From Tropicibacter alexandrii (GTDB taxonomy: Bacteria > Pseudomonadota > Alphaproteobacteria > Rhodobacterales > Rhodobacteraceae): DNA of 64,000 nt. The stretch lies in contig NZ_RCTZ02000017.1 in NCBI RefSeq assembly GCF_003667315.2, positions 1 to 64,000 of the forward strand, written 5' to 3'. Shown one piece after another: positions 17,146 through 26,191 of the stretch. Numbering within the stretch: position 1 is the first letter of the stretch; each line of letters begins with the position of its first letter. A model generated the notes under the pieces. It saw nothing but the letters and a program-made list of their open reading frames with translations. It was not told the origin of the DNA and ran no database searches. The position numbers and the translations under genes are program-made.

Positions 17146-18768
17146 ATGATCCACGACCGCTATCAACTCGCCTTCAAACTCTACCCCTATGAACGCTCAT
17201 CCGATCAGGACGCCGCCCAGCCGGTCCGTCACCCGGTCGTCGTCATGGGCGGTGGTCCCATCGGGATTGCCACGGCGCTGGACCTTGGCCTTCAGGGTAT
17301 CCCGGTCGTGGTGCTGGATGATCACGAGGGCATCGGGCAGGGCTCCCGCGCGATCTGTTTCGCCAAACGCTCGCTCGAAATCGCCGACCGCTACGGCGCG
17401 GCGGACAAGATGCTGGACAAGGGCGTGGTCTGGAACCTCGGCAAGGTCTTCCACGACGACCGCAAGGTGTTCGAGTTCAACCTGCTGCCCGAGGACGGCC
17501 ACAAGTTCCCGGCCTTCATCAACCTCCAGCAACCCTATTTCGAACGCTTCCTCGTGGACCGCGTGCGGCAGGCGCAGGCCGAAGGCGCGCCCATCGACAT
17601 CCGGGGCAAGAACCGGGTCGACAGCGTCGAAACCCATGACGACCACGTGCGCCTGAACATCACCACGCCCGACGGCCCCTACACAATCGAGGCCGATTGG
17701 CTGATCGGCTGCGACGGCGCCTCCAGCCCCTTGCGGGGCATGATGGGGCTCGATTTCGAGGGTCGCGTCTTCGAGGACAGCTTCCTCATCGCCGACATCA
17801 AGATGAACAATCAGGACTTCCCGACCGAGCGTTGGTTCTGGTTCGAGCCGCATTTCAAGTCCGGCGCTTCGACCCTGCTGCACAAGCAGCCCGATGGCGA
17901 ATGGCGCATCGACTTCCAGATCGGCTGGAATATCGACCGCAAGGAAGAACTGCGCGAGGAAAACGTGCGCAAGCGTTTGGACGCCATGCTTCCGGGCGTC
18001 GAATACGACATCGTCTGGACCTCGATCTACACGTTCCAGTGTCGCCGGATGAAGCAGTTCCGCCATGGCCGGGTGATCTTTGCCGGGGATGCGGCGCATC
18101 AGGTCAGCCCGTTTGGGGCGCGCGGGGCCAATAGCGGCATGCAGGATGTGGACAACCTCGGCTGGAAGCTGGGGCTGGTGCTGCAAGGCAAGGCGCCCGA
18201 GCGCCTGCTCGACAGCTATCACGAGGAACGCGCCTATGGGGCGGACGAGAATATCCTGAATTCCACGCGGTCCACCGATTTCATCACGCCGAAATCCAAG
18301 ACCAGCCATATCTTCCGCAACGCGGTGCTGGATCTGGCCGAGCACCACGCCTTTGCCCGGCCCTTGGTCAATTCGGGGCGCCTCAGCGTGCCCTGCACCT
18401 ATGACGGGCTCAGCCTGAACGGCGCAGACGCCTTGACCGGTGGCCCGGCGCGCACGCGCCCCGGTTCGCCTTGCCCGGATGCGCCAGTGGGCGATCGGTT
18501 CCTGCTCGGCCAGCTTGGCGGTCGCTTCCAGCTTCTGACCATCGACGCCGACGCGCCCGATGCGCTGGATGAGGATGGCATCGCGGTCACGCGCGTGGCG
18601 CTGAGCGCCTCGGACGATCCCACCGGCGCGCTGGCCGCCCGCTATCTCGGTGATGCGCCCCGCGCCGTCTACCTGATCCGGCCCGACCAGCATGTCGCCG
18701 CGCGGTGGGACAGCTTCGACGCTTCCGCTGTTCGCGACGCCCTGCGCCGCGCCACCGCAAGAGGATAA
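17146..18768 (+). CDS. FAD-dependent aromatic monooxygenase (MhaA/MhpA class)
   Basis: 540-aa class A flavoprotein hydroxylase. The N-terminal Rossmann motif VVVMGGGPIGIATALDLG binds FAD, GCDGASSPLR is the DG motif, and FAGDAAHQVSPFGARGANSG is the GD motif. A C-terminal thioredoxin-like domain is present. Start ATG 17146 follows AAGGAGGAG. In this operon the likely role is hydroxylation of a monohydroxylated phenyl acid to homogentisate, as the 3-hydroxyphenylacetate 6-hydroxylase flavoprotein MhaA does in Pseudomonas putida; that would explain the small adjacent gene as its partner. Substrate is inferred. Confidence 0.85.
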   Translation: MIHDRYQLAFKLYPYERSSDQDAAQPVRHPVVVMGGGPIGIATALDLGLQGIPVVVLDDHEGIGQGSRAICFAKRSLEIADRYGAADKMLDKGVVWNLGKVFHDDRKVFEFNLLPEDGHKFPAFINLQQPYFERFLVDRVRQAQAEGAPIDIRGKNRVDSVETHDDHVRLNITTPDGPYTIEADWLIGCDGASSPLRGMMGLDFEGRVFEDSFLIADIKMNNQDFPTERWFWFEPHFKSGASTLLHKQPDGEWRIDFQIGWNIDRKEELREENVRKRLDAMLPGVEYDIVWTSIYTFQCRRMKQFRHGRVIFAGDAAHQVSPFGARGANSGMQDVDNLGWKLGLVLQGKAPERLLDSYHEERAYGADENILNSTRSTDFITPKSKTSHIFRNAVLDLAEHHAFARPLVNSGRLSVPCTYDGLSLNGADALTGGPARTRPGSPCPDAPVGDRFLLGQLGGRFQLLTIDADAPDALDEDGIAVTRVALSASDDPTGALAARYLGDAPRAVYLIRPDQHVAARWDSFDASAVRDALRRATARG

Positions 18769-18771
18769 GCC

Positions 18772-18963
18772 ATGCGCCTGAACACACAGCCGAATATCGC
18801 CGCGCCGGACGATTTCTATGCCGATCTCATCGCCGCGCATGAGGGCCTGAGCGATGACGACAGCGCCGCCCTGAACGCGCGCCTGATCCTGCTGCTGGCC
18901 AACCACATCGGCGACCGCGAGGCCCTATCCGAGGCGCTGACCCTGGCCCGTCAGCCGGGCTGA
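18772..18963 (+). CDS. DUF2783 small protein, putative monooxygenase partner
   Basis: 63 aa, acidic, with the DDFYADLIAAHEGLSDDDSAALNARLILLLANHIGD core of DUF2783. It starts 3 bases after the flavin monooxygenase stop. By size and position it may be the coupling protein of a two-component hydroxylase (as MhaB is for MhaA). Its last 13 bases overlap the 3' end of the convergent methyltransferase gene. Confidence 0.75.
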   Translation: MRLNTQPNIAAPDDFYADLIAAHEGLSDDDSAALNARLILLLANHIGDREALSEALTLARQPG

Positions 18964-20174
18964 TTGCGCCACAGGATGACGTTGTCGCCGTCTTCCATCC
19001 GGTAATCGGGGTGGGCGGCGACGAACTGGTCCACCGCCAGTCGCGCGCCCCCGTAATCGTGGTAGTCGTCCAGCAGGATCGCGCCGCCGGGGACAAGCAC
19101 GGCGTGCAGCGCCGTCAGGCAGAAGGCCACCGGGTCGTACCAGTCGCAATCCACATGGGCAAAGGCGATCGGTGCGGTGGGCAGGGCGGGCCACGTGTCC
19201 TGAAACAGGCCCTTGTGCAACTGCACCCGGTCACCATCGACCGGCAGGCCAAAGCGCGCGAAACTGTCGGTGACCTCGCCCAGCAGGTCGTCGCGATAGC
19301 CGTAATACAGCGCGCCGCGAATGCCGCTCGACTTGCCCTCGGCGATCTCGCGGTAGCGGGCGCGGGACAGCGGGTCGTCATGTTCCGAACTGGGCGCGGG
19401 GATCTGGCCAAAGACGTCGAAGCCAAGGAACCGCCGTCCCTGAGCCTGCGCCGCCTGCGCGATCACGATGCCCGACCCGCCAAGCGCAAGGCCGAATTCC
19501 ACGAAATCGCCCTCGGGCACTGTTGCCATCCCGGTCAGCACCGTTTCCAGACGGGCCATCTTTTCCGGGCGCAGGTAGGTCAGACCTTCCTCGCGGACCC
19601 GGCTGGCCAGCGGGCCAAGCGCGGGCGGTTTGACCGGCGCGCAGGGCGTGCACAGGTAGAGCATCTGGATGCCGTGGTTGGTTTCGCCAAAGACCCGCTG
19701 CTCGGCGATCTGCCAGCCCTGCCGGGCCAGCAGGCGTGTCAGCACATGCGGCTTGAAGGCGTTGATCCAGTGGCGTTTTTCCCGAACCGGCGCGAAATCC
19801 TCGCCCTTGGGGTGGACATAGGACAGGATCAGGCGGCCGGATCGCTTGCGCGCCGCCCGCAGCGCCAGCCCCGGCTTTTCGAGATATTCCAGCACGCCCA
19901 GCAAGGTGCTGGCCGAGAAATCCCCCTCGGGGAATTGCCCCTGATCGAGATCGATCACGGCGACCTCGGGCGTCCAGCCGGTCAGATCGGCAGGCTGGTA
20001 GCCCACTCCCGGCGCCAGCATCCCGCGCAGCGCCTGATGCGGTCCGCAGCCGATATCGGCCACGATGCCGGTATCGGGCAGCCAGTCGCGCACCGCTTCG
20101 GCGCGCTTGTCCCAGTTGCGCTTGAACTTGTCCGGGTCGCTCCATTCGGTGGGGCGGGCGGTCTTGCGGGTCAT
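18951..20174 (-). CDS. bifunctional tandem methyltransferase (class I plus TylF-like)
   Basis: 407 aa with two SAM-dependent methyltransferase domains. The N-terminal half carries VADIGCGPHQALRG (residues 38-51) and a later LLGVLEYLEKPG. The C-terminal half, from about 205, resembles macrocin O-methyltransferase TylF: GDFVEFGLALGGSGIVIAQ for SAM, and the metal-binding acidic HVDCDWYDPV and ILLDDYHDYGG. Start ATG 20174 lies 1 base after the upstream glycosyltransferase stop, so they form one operon. Probably modifies a surface glycan. Confidence 0.8.
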   Translation of the reverse strand: MTRKTARPTEWSDPDKFKRNWDKRAEAVRDWLPDTGIVADIGCGPHQALRGMLAPGVGYQPADLTGWTPEVAVIDLDQGQFPEGDFSASTLLGVLEYLEKPGLALRAARKRSGRLILSYVHPKGEDFAPVREKRHWINAFKPHVLTRLLARQGWQIAEQRVFGETNHGIQMLYLCTPCAPVKPPALGPLASRVREEGLTYLRPEKMARLETVLTGMATVPEGDFVEFGLALGGSGIVIAQAAQAQGRRFLGFDVFGQIPAPSSEHDDPLSRARYREIAEGKSSGIRGALYYGYRDDLLGEVTDSFARFGLPVDGDRVQLHKGLFQDTWPALPTAPIAFAHVDCDWYDPVAFCLTALHAVLVPGGAILLDDYHDYGGARLAVDQFVAAHPDYRMEDGDNVILWRNQPG

Positions 20175-20175
20175 G

Positions 20176-22539
20176 TCAGGCCTCGTTCCGGGCGTAGCGC
20201 CGCCACTCGCCGGCCCAGCGGATCGGGCGGGCGGTGATCCACGGTTTGCGCGCGCCGACCCAGTGGATCAGCTTGGGCGCTGCCATGTGGTCGCCATAGG
20301 GCTGCATGTTCCACGCCTCTGGCATGGGGGCGAAATCGCCTTGCAGGTACATGTTGATGGCTTCCTGATCCTCGAAGCCATAGCGTTCGACCAGCGCCAG
20401 CACCGTCTCGACGAAGCCATGGGCGCGCAGCCGGTCGAGGGACAGCACCATCACGCCGGCATTGATGTAGCGCGCGTTGATCCGGCCATGCGCGGCGATG
20501 CGGCGGCGCAGCTCGCGGGTCACGTCCTGCGGGTAGCCGCGCAGCCGGATGGCGCGTTCCATCCATTGCGTCAGCGTCCGGAACTGCCGGTTGGGCGTGG
20601 CGCGGCCCGCGATCCCGAGCGCGGATACCGGCAGCGCGGCAAGCTCGGCCACGTCGGCCAGCAAGACGGTGTCGCAATCCAGATAGACCACCCGGTCGAG
20701 ATCCGGCAGCAGCTTTGGCAAGAGCAGCCGGTCCATCGTCGAAACCGAGTTGGCCCCCCCCGCCAGCGCCGCATCGAAGGGCGCTTTTCGCCCATCCATC
20801 GTGATCTGGTGCAGGCGCAGGGCAGGTGCCTCGGCCTGCAAACGGGCAAAGCCCGCCGCGTCGATCCCACGGGTCAGGACATGCATGTCGATCTGCGCAT
20901 CGGAATGCGCGCGCACCGAGCGCAGGAAGGGACCCGCCCGGTGGACAAAGCTCTGATCCAGCGCGATGACAATGTCCACGCCGGGCCGCGTCGGGCTGGG
21001 CGGGACAGGTCGCGCGGCGCGGCGCAGCGGTTGCGCCTTGGCGAGGTCGGCGCGCGCCTCGGCGACCAGCGGTGCGGTGGTCTCGCGCCAGAGCGCGCGC
21101 AGCCCGTCCGGCGGCGTACCCGCCCGCACCGCATCCAGCACGGTGTCGATCAGGTTGGTGACGCGCCTCCGGATCGTCTCGAATCCCGGCCCGTCAAAGA
21201 TCAGACCGTCAAAGCGGCGGTCGCTTGCATCCTTGGGTGCGAAGGCGACGTTGGCACCGATGGCGCGCGCAGGCAGATAGCAATGCAGCCGTGAGGTCGT
21301 CACCTGCGCGGCGCGCCCGTAGCGGGTCAGCAGGTCGAGACAGGTCGCGATGGCCTCGGCGAAATCCATGCGGCGATAGGCGGGGGCGTTCTGTTCGATC
21401 CCGCCGCTGTCGGTATCGACCTCAAGCACCTCGTCCGAACGGCCCGCGACCTCCAGCCCCATGGTCGTCGTGACGCAGCCCGAAAAGAACGCCTCGATCC
21501 CGCTATTGAGCAGCCAGTGGCAGGTCGGGCGGTCGCGGCAGCCTATGGGGGCGTTCGCCTTGAGAAAATCCACCACCTCGGGGGTCAGGTCCTCGGCCCG
21601 TTGCAGGTAAAAGCTCAGGATGATCGGCGTGACCTGATCGGGCAGTGGCAGGGCGCGGATCTGGCCCCAGACCCGGTGCAGGAACCAGCCATGCAGCAGG
21701 GCCAGAACTGGCTGGCCGGGATGGGTCTGGGCCAGCATCTCGGGAAAGTCGCGATCCATCAGGGCAAGATGCGCAGGCGGCGCGCCGGTGATCCGTTCGG
21801 CCATGGGCCAGCTGTCGCGCAGGGGGCGCAGGTCGAGGCCGGGATGGTCGCAGGTCAGGTCCGCGCCGAAATGCCGGACGAGATGGCGCAGCAGGGCGGC
21901 GCTTTGCATCCAGTCGCCGATATTCATCGACGACGATCCCGGCTCTGGCGTCTTGTAGTCCAGCACCGCCAGCTGCACCCGGTCCCCGGCCCGCGACGCC
22001 CCGGCGAGACGCTCCGACAGGTTGCGCGTGACCTTCGGCCCGTCCCGACCTGTCAGCCCGCCAAGGTAGCCGCTCAGCCATGTGATCTCGGCCTTCAAGG
22101 TGCCGGGGTCGGTGAGCTGGTCCAGATGCGCGATTGCGGCGGCGTGGTCATTCGCCAGCACGGCCAGACGCGCCTTTTCCAACTGCCACAGCGGCAGGTC
22201 CGCCCGGTCGTCGCGCAGCAAAAGGCGCGCCTCGACGATGTCGCCCATTTGCCGATGCGCCGTGGCGCAGGCCAGCCTGTCGATCACGCGGCCCTCGGGC
22301 AACAACTGGGCCAGTGCGGTGCTGGCGGCCTCAAGACTGCCTTGCGCCAGCATGGCATGCGCGAACAGGCGGTCGGACAGGTCGGGCGCGACCGACAGCA
22401 GACGGTCGGCGGCGACCATCAGGTCGACCTGCATACCGCGTCGCACCATGAGGTCGCAGAGCATCTGCTCGCCCTCTGGGCCGGAGAAATGCGCGACCAA
22501 TGCGTCGGGCGCGGCGGAGCGGAGGAATTCCTTGGTCAT
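20176..22539 (-). CDS. polysaccharide pyruvyl transferase - GT8 glycosyltransferase fusion
   Basis: 787 aa. An N-terminal helical region of about 190 residues is followed by a pyruvyl-transferase-like domain at about 190-480 (begins VLDYKTPEPGSSSMNIGDW; contains GCRDRPTCHWL). The C-terminal family 8 glycosyltransferase, from about 520, starts DIVIALDQSFVHRAGPFLRSV and holds the DxD motif in VVYLDCDTVLLADV. I chose ATG 22539, which has AGGCAGGT upstream, over ATG 22602, which has no ribosome-binding site. Both activities act on surface polysaccharides. Confidence 0.75.
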   Translation of the reverse strand: MTKEFLRSAAPDALVAHFSGPEGEQMLCDLMVRRGMQVDLMVAADRLLSVAPDLSDRLFAHAMLAQGSLEAASTALAQLLPEGRVIDRLACATAHRQMGDIVEARLLLRDDRADLPLWQLEKARLAVLANDHAAAIAHLDQLTDPGTLKAEITWLSGYLGGLTGRDGPKVTRNLSERLAGASRAGDRVQLAVLDYKTPEPGSSSMNIGDWMQSAALLRHLVRHFGADLTCDHPGLDLRPLRDSWPMAERITGAPPAHLALMDRDFPEMLAQTHPGQPVLALLHGWFLHRVWGQIRALPLPDQVTPIILSFYLQRAEDLTPEVVDFLKANAPIGCRDRPTCHWLLNSGIEAFFSGCVTTTMGLEVAGRSDEVLEVDTDSGGIEQNAPAYRRMDFAEAIATCLDLLTRYGRAAQVTTSRLHCYLPARAIGANVAFAPKDASDRRFDGLIFDGPGFETIRRRVTNLIDTVLDAVRAGTPPDGLRALWRETTAPLVAEARADLAKAQPLRRAARPVPPSPTRPGVDIVIALDQSFVHRAGPFLRSVRAHSDAQIDMHVLTRGIDAAGFARLQAEAPALRLHQITMDGRKAPFDAALAGGANSVSTMDRLLLPKLLPDLDRVVYLDCDTVLLADVAELAALPVSALGIAGRATPNRQFRTLTQWMERAIRLRGYPQDVTRELRRRIAAHGRINARYINAGVMVLSLDRLRAHGFVETVLALVERYGFEDQEAINMYLQGDFAPMPEAWNMQPYGDHMAAPKLIHWVGARKPWITARPIRWAGEWRRYARNEA

Positions 22540-22861
22540 GACCTGCCTGATCTGCCTTTGTTGCGCAGGGGTAGGGGCTGACCTTGCGCTTGTCAAATCC
22601 ATGCACGGCGATGTATCGGACCGACCGCTGCCCGCCGTCCGGCCCGACGGAGAAAAGGGTCTTGGCCACGGATGGGGCGACGGCGGCGATGTGTTCCGCC
22701 ACTTCGACGCGCGCGCACCGAAGCGTTTATTGTGCGACCTTGCCGATCGTATGAGACCGATGTTTTCAGGTCCACCCTCACCCCGCTGCGTGCCGAAACA
22801 CCGAGCCGACAGTGTCGGCAGGACCGGTCAAGACAATTTAGCAAACGACCCGATGACAAGG
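22540..22861. other. gap between phosphodiesterase and glycosyltransferase genes
   Basis: About 320 bases on the minus-strand side of two co-directional genes. It holds the tight palindrome GCCGACA-G-TGTCGGC at 22805-22819, 43 bases after the hydrolase stop, which could end the upstream operon. A TTGACA lies just before the glycosyltransferase (complement of about 22590-22595). I see no convincing gene. Confidence 0.5.
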
Positions 22862-24319
22862 TCAGACCGCGGGCAGGGGGCCGGTTTCGGGGGCACGGCC
22901 ACCATGATCGATAAGGACCGAGTTTCCGACATGTATCCGGTGCAGGACTTGCCGGAACGCGCCGCATCCAGTGCTCAGGGTTTCGGTGCCGACCGTCGCT
23001 TTGTCCGGCTCGAAAAGCGGCAGGATACGGCCCGTCGCCTCAAACGGCACGTCGAGCAGATCGCAGACCGTCGGCGCGATGTCGACCAAGGCGGCGGGAC
23101 AGGGGTCTTTGCCCTGCCGCCCGCCGGGCGTCCGCATGATGAGCGTGGTCTTCAATTCATAGCGGTTGAGGCCGCCATGCATCCCGCCACCCAAAGGCAC
23201 GCCTGCGATCAGCCCACAGGTCCCCTTCACGCCATGCCCGTCCGGCGCATCCGAGGCGCGCATCAGGAAGAACAGCTCTGGCGCACGCGGATGCCCTTGG
23301 TTGACCAGTGACATGGGCAGCGTTCCGGGCAGGCTGTCCGCGATGTCGTCGCGGGCAAAGACCATCCCGATATCGTCCCGCGACATCAGCCATGCGCAGG
23401 CCGCGTCGATCAGGCCGTGGTCGCCGTCGAGGCTGCGGACTTCGCCCATATTGCCCCGGGTCAGCGCGAGGCGGTGGGTGTCGTCGGGCCGGTGGCTGGC
23501 CGGAAGCCCGGCGGCCTGCATTTCGGCGGTGATGTCGGTCTGAAACGTCGTCGTGATCTGGCCGTGGTCGGACATGGCGATGACCGCAGTCCGCCCGTCG
23601 TGCTTGGCCACCTGTTCCAGAACCATGCCAAAGACATCGTCTGCGGCGCGCGTCACGGCCTGCGCCTGAGCCGAGCCGATGCCGAACTGATGGTAGGTCG
23701 TGTCCGGTTCGGGCAGCCACATCAGCGCGACATCCGGCCCGTCCGGCCCGAGGGCCATCTCGGAAAACGCCCGTGCCGCATAGCTCAGGGTTTCGTATTT
23801 CGGAACGGCGTGTCCGGGCAGCGGGCCACAGCGCGCAATCGCCTCGCGCACGGCCTCCGGGGTCTGGGTCGCGGCCTCGCCATGCACGGAGAAGGTCCAT
23901 TGCCCGTTCGACGCCACCTCGTGATTGACCAGATAGGCGGACCCGGCAGAGCCGCAATGCACCGCCCCCATCCGCAGCCCCGCCCGGGCGAGGGCTTGAC
24001 CGAGACTGGTGGTCGTCACGACAGCCTCCTCGGCGGCCTTCAGCCGCGCGAGGTGGTCGAAGTTCGAGGTGTCGAGCGGTTCGCCCTTGACGATCTGGGG
24101 GCGATGGAAGGCGTTGTTGACGATGCCATGCCGTGCGGGCCAGTCACCCGTGGCAAAGGATGTGGTCGCAACCCGGGTCATGGAGGGAAAGACCGAGCGC
24201 GCCTCGGTGAACCAAAGGCTTTCTTGGGCAAAGGCTTCGAGGTTGGGCATGAGCCCGGCGATCCTGTCGGGGCGCAGCCCGTCGAAGACCACGATGACGG
24301 CGCGGTCAACCTTGCTCAT
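22862..24319 (-). CDS. alkaline-phosphatase-superfamily hydrolase (NPP/PhnA-like)
   Basis: 485-aa nucleotide-pyrophosphatase/phosphodiesterase-type enzyme with no signal peptide, so probably cytoplasmic. Metal ligands: Asp13 (VVFDGLRPD), nucleophile Thr48 in FPSMTRVA, the Asp-His of PDTTYHQFG and the Asp-His of MSDHGQ. This set fits hydrolysis of a phosphodiester or a phosphonate. Start ATG 24319 overlaps the stop of the preceding isomerase (ATGA). It is last in a 15-gene co-directional run with two importers, so it may cleave the imported compound. Confidence 0.85.
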   Translation of the reverse strand: MSKVDRAVIVVFDGLRPDRIAGLMPNLEAFAQESLWFTEARSVFPSMTRVATTSFATGDWPARHGIVNNAFHRPQIVKGEPLDTSNFDHLARLKAAEEAVVTTTSLGQALARAGLRMGAVHCGSAGSAYLVNHEVASNGQWTFSVHGEAATQTPEAVREAIARCGPLPGHAVPKYETLSYAARAFSEMALGPDGPDVALMWLPEPDTTYHQFGIGSAQAQAVTRAADDVFGMVLEQVAKHDGRTAVIAMSDHGQITTTFQTDITAEMQAAGLPASHRPDDTHRLALTRGNMGEVRSLDGDHGLIDAACAWLMSRDDIGMVFARDDIADSLPGTLPMSLVNQGHPRAPELFFLMRASDAPDGHGVKGTCGLIAGVPLGGGMHGGLNRYELKTTLIMRTPGGRQGKDPCPAALVDIAPTVCDLLDVPFEATGRILPLFEPDKATVGTETLSTGCGAFRQVLHRIHVGNSVLIDHGGRAPETGPLPAV

Positions 24320-25251
24320 GCGGCCTCCTCTGCGCGGGCGGCGTTGACAGCCACGGCAAAGGCCTTGGCCGCCGCGAGCGTGTCCGTTTCTGCGTGGGCG
24401 ATGAAGTTCGACTTGATCTCGATGACGATACGGGTGTCCGGGCGGACGGGCAGCGCGGCGGCCAGCGCCTCGAAATCGACGCGGCCATAGCCTTGCGGCG
24501 CATGCATGTCGCCCACGCCGAAGAAGTGCTGTTCGTTGCGCGACCCGGTCGGAAAGCTGGCCGGGATGCCGGTGCTGTCCGAGAAATGGATATGGCCAAT
24601 CCATGGGCCGAGCGCCTTGCACGCGGCGATCATGTCGAACCCCAACAGACCGGCCCCCTGCTGGGCGTGGCTGATGTCGAGACAGGCGCAGACGGCCTCG
24701 TGGTTCAGCCGCTGCAATTGATCGGCCAGTTGTGCGGGGTCGAGCGAATAAGAGGTTTCCTGCCCGGCAATGACGCGCGGATTGGGCGAGATGTTCTCAT
24801 AAGCGATCCGGATGCCCAAGGCGGCGGCGCGCTCTGCCACCGGACCAAGCTGGTCGATCTCGAATTGCAACAGCGCCGCGCGGCGATTGATCCAGTCCAG
24901 CGGCGCGACCCGTCCGGGATGGATGACGACGACCTTTGCGCCGATCTCGGCGGCAAGGTCCATCGATACCAAGGCGGCGCGCTGCATGATGTCGGCATGC
25001 GCCTCGTCCATCAGGTTGATGGCGATGGGCGCATGCATCGAATAGGCAAGGTCGTGGCGCGCCATGATCTTCGCAAGCATGGCGGCGCGATGCGGGATCA
25101 GGCGGCAATCCACCACGGCGTCGAGCCCCACCGCCGTGATCTCGGCCCCGGTGCAGCCGATCCGGACCATGTGTTCAAGACGTGTTTCAAGGCGCGACAG
25201 GTCGCCCTCGGTCATGCCGGTATTGAAGCCGGTCGCGATGATCTGTGTCAT
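24316..25251 (-). CDS. sugar-phosphate isomerase/epimerase-like TIM barrel (copy 2)
   Basis: 311 aa, xylose-isomerase-like/AP-endonuclease-2 fold. Metal-site residues can be seen in SMHAPIAINLMD, VVVIHPGR, IAYENISP, ACLDISHA and the final VIEIKSN, the His/Glu/Asp pattern of the fold. It overlaps its neighbours on both sides by ATGA. A paralogue of the preceding gene, sharing the HAPxxINLMD motif. Substrate unknown; a polyol, inositol or sugar phosphate is plausible. Confidence 0.83.
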   Translation of the reverse strand: MTQIIATGFNTGMTEGDLSRLETRLEHMVRIGCTGAEITAVGLDAVVDCRLIPHRAAMLAKIMARHDLAYSMHAPIAINLMDEAHADIMQRAALVSMDLAAEIGAKVVVIHPGRVAPLDWINRRAALLQFEIDQLGPVAERAAALGIRIAYENISPNPRVIAGQETSYSLDPAQLADQLQRLNHEAVCACLDISHAQQGAGLLGFDMIAACKALGPWIGHIHFSDSTGIPASFPTGSRNEQHFFGVGDMHAPQGYGRVDFEALAAALPVRPDTRIVIEIKSNFIAHAETDTLAAAKAFAVAVNAARAEEAA

Positions 25252-26189
25252 TGTTCTTCCCACGGGTTGATGAGCGGCGCGCCGTCCAGATGCGCGGCGA
25301 TGGCCTGCGCGGCGTCCAGAACGCCGCGCGCATGGGCGTTGTAGCGCCCGTTGAGTTCGATCATGCCAAAGGTGCCGTCCCGAAAGCGCATTTCGGGCAG
25401 CAGCTCTGCCCAAGGGATGGCCCCCCAGAACATCGGCAGGTGCAAGTCGCCCTGTCCCAGCACGACCTCGTCGCCCGCATCCCCGATGGCCGTGCCGCCG
25501 CTGGGCCGTCCGAAATTGTCGTGCAGATGCAGATGCCACACATGCGGCGAGAGCGCGCCGCACCCCGCGATGAAGTCGAAGCCGAGCGTTGCCGCCGACA
25601 GGAAGGCATGGCCAAAATCGAGGCAGGCGCCGATGCGGGGGTGCTGCGTCGCGGCCAGTTGCGCGGCCAGCGCGCGCGGGTCGGCCCCATAGATGACGCG
25701 ACCGGCATTGGTGGGGCTGGCGATCAGGTTCTCGACGGCGATGTTCACATCCGCCGCCTCCGCCAGATCGCCAAGGTGGCACAGCAGGTCGCGTTCCTCG
25801 GCCAGCAGCGCGTCGGCCTGAACCACCCAGTCCGGCGCGGGCACATGCCCCGAATGCAGCACCATCGAGGCGCAGCCGGTGATCCGGCAGAATTCGACGG
25901 ACGCCTCTGCGGCGGCAAGGTGCATGTCGCGGCGCGCGCGGTCCATCAGGTTGATCCCGTGCGGCGCATGCAGCACCGGCGCCATGCCATGCCGGTCGAT
26001 CATGTCGGCCACGCGGCGCAGGGCGGGCAAGTTCAGCCGCCCGCCGACGATGATGTCGAGCCGCCGCGCGCTGATCTCCACATGGCTGCACCCGATCTCG
26101 GCCCATTCGGCCATCAGTCGGTCGGCGGCGTCGAGATCCCCCGGCGGCACGGAGGTCAGGTTGAGGCCGCAGCCGGTGATGATACCCAT
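25248..26189 (-). CDS. sugar-phosphate isomerase/epimerase-like TIM barrel (copy 1)
   Basis: 313 aa, same fold as the next gene. Equivalent motifs: VLHAPHGINLMD, SMVLHSGH, NIAVENLIASP, ACLDFGHA, HLHLHDNFG and the final MIELNGR. Start ATG 26189 lies 2 bases after the permease stop, with GGAGGACTG upstream. The two copies differ in their C-terminal metal residue setting (VIEIK versus MIELN), which suggests different reactions rather than redundancy. Confidence 0.83.
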   Translation of the reverse strand: MGIITGCGLNLTSVPPGDLDAADRLMAEWAEIGCSHVEISARRLDIIVGGRLNLPALRRVADMIDRHGMAPVLHAPHGINLMDRARRDMHLAAAEASVEFCRITGCASMVLHSGHVPAPDWVVQADALLAEERDLLCHLGDLAEAADVNIAVENLIASPTNAGRVIYGADPRALAAQLAATQHPRIGACLDFGHAFLSAATLGFDFIAGCGALSPHVWHLHLHDNFGRPSGGTAIGDAGDEVVLGQGDLHLPMFWGAIPWAELLPEMRFRDGTFGMIELNGRYNAHARGVLDAAQAIAAHLDGAPLINPWEEQ

Positions 26190-26191
26190 GG

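Noticed and set aside
22603-22861. Short open frames before the glycosyltransferase
   Set aside because: They lack ribosome-binding sites and any coherent protein character; region treated as non-coding.
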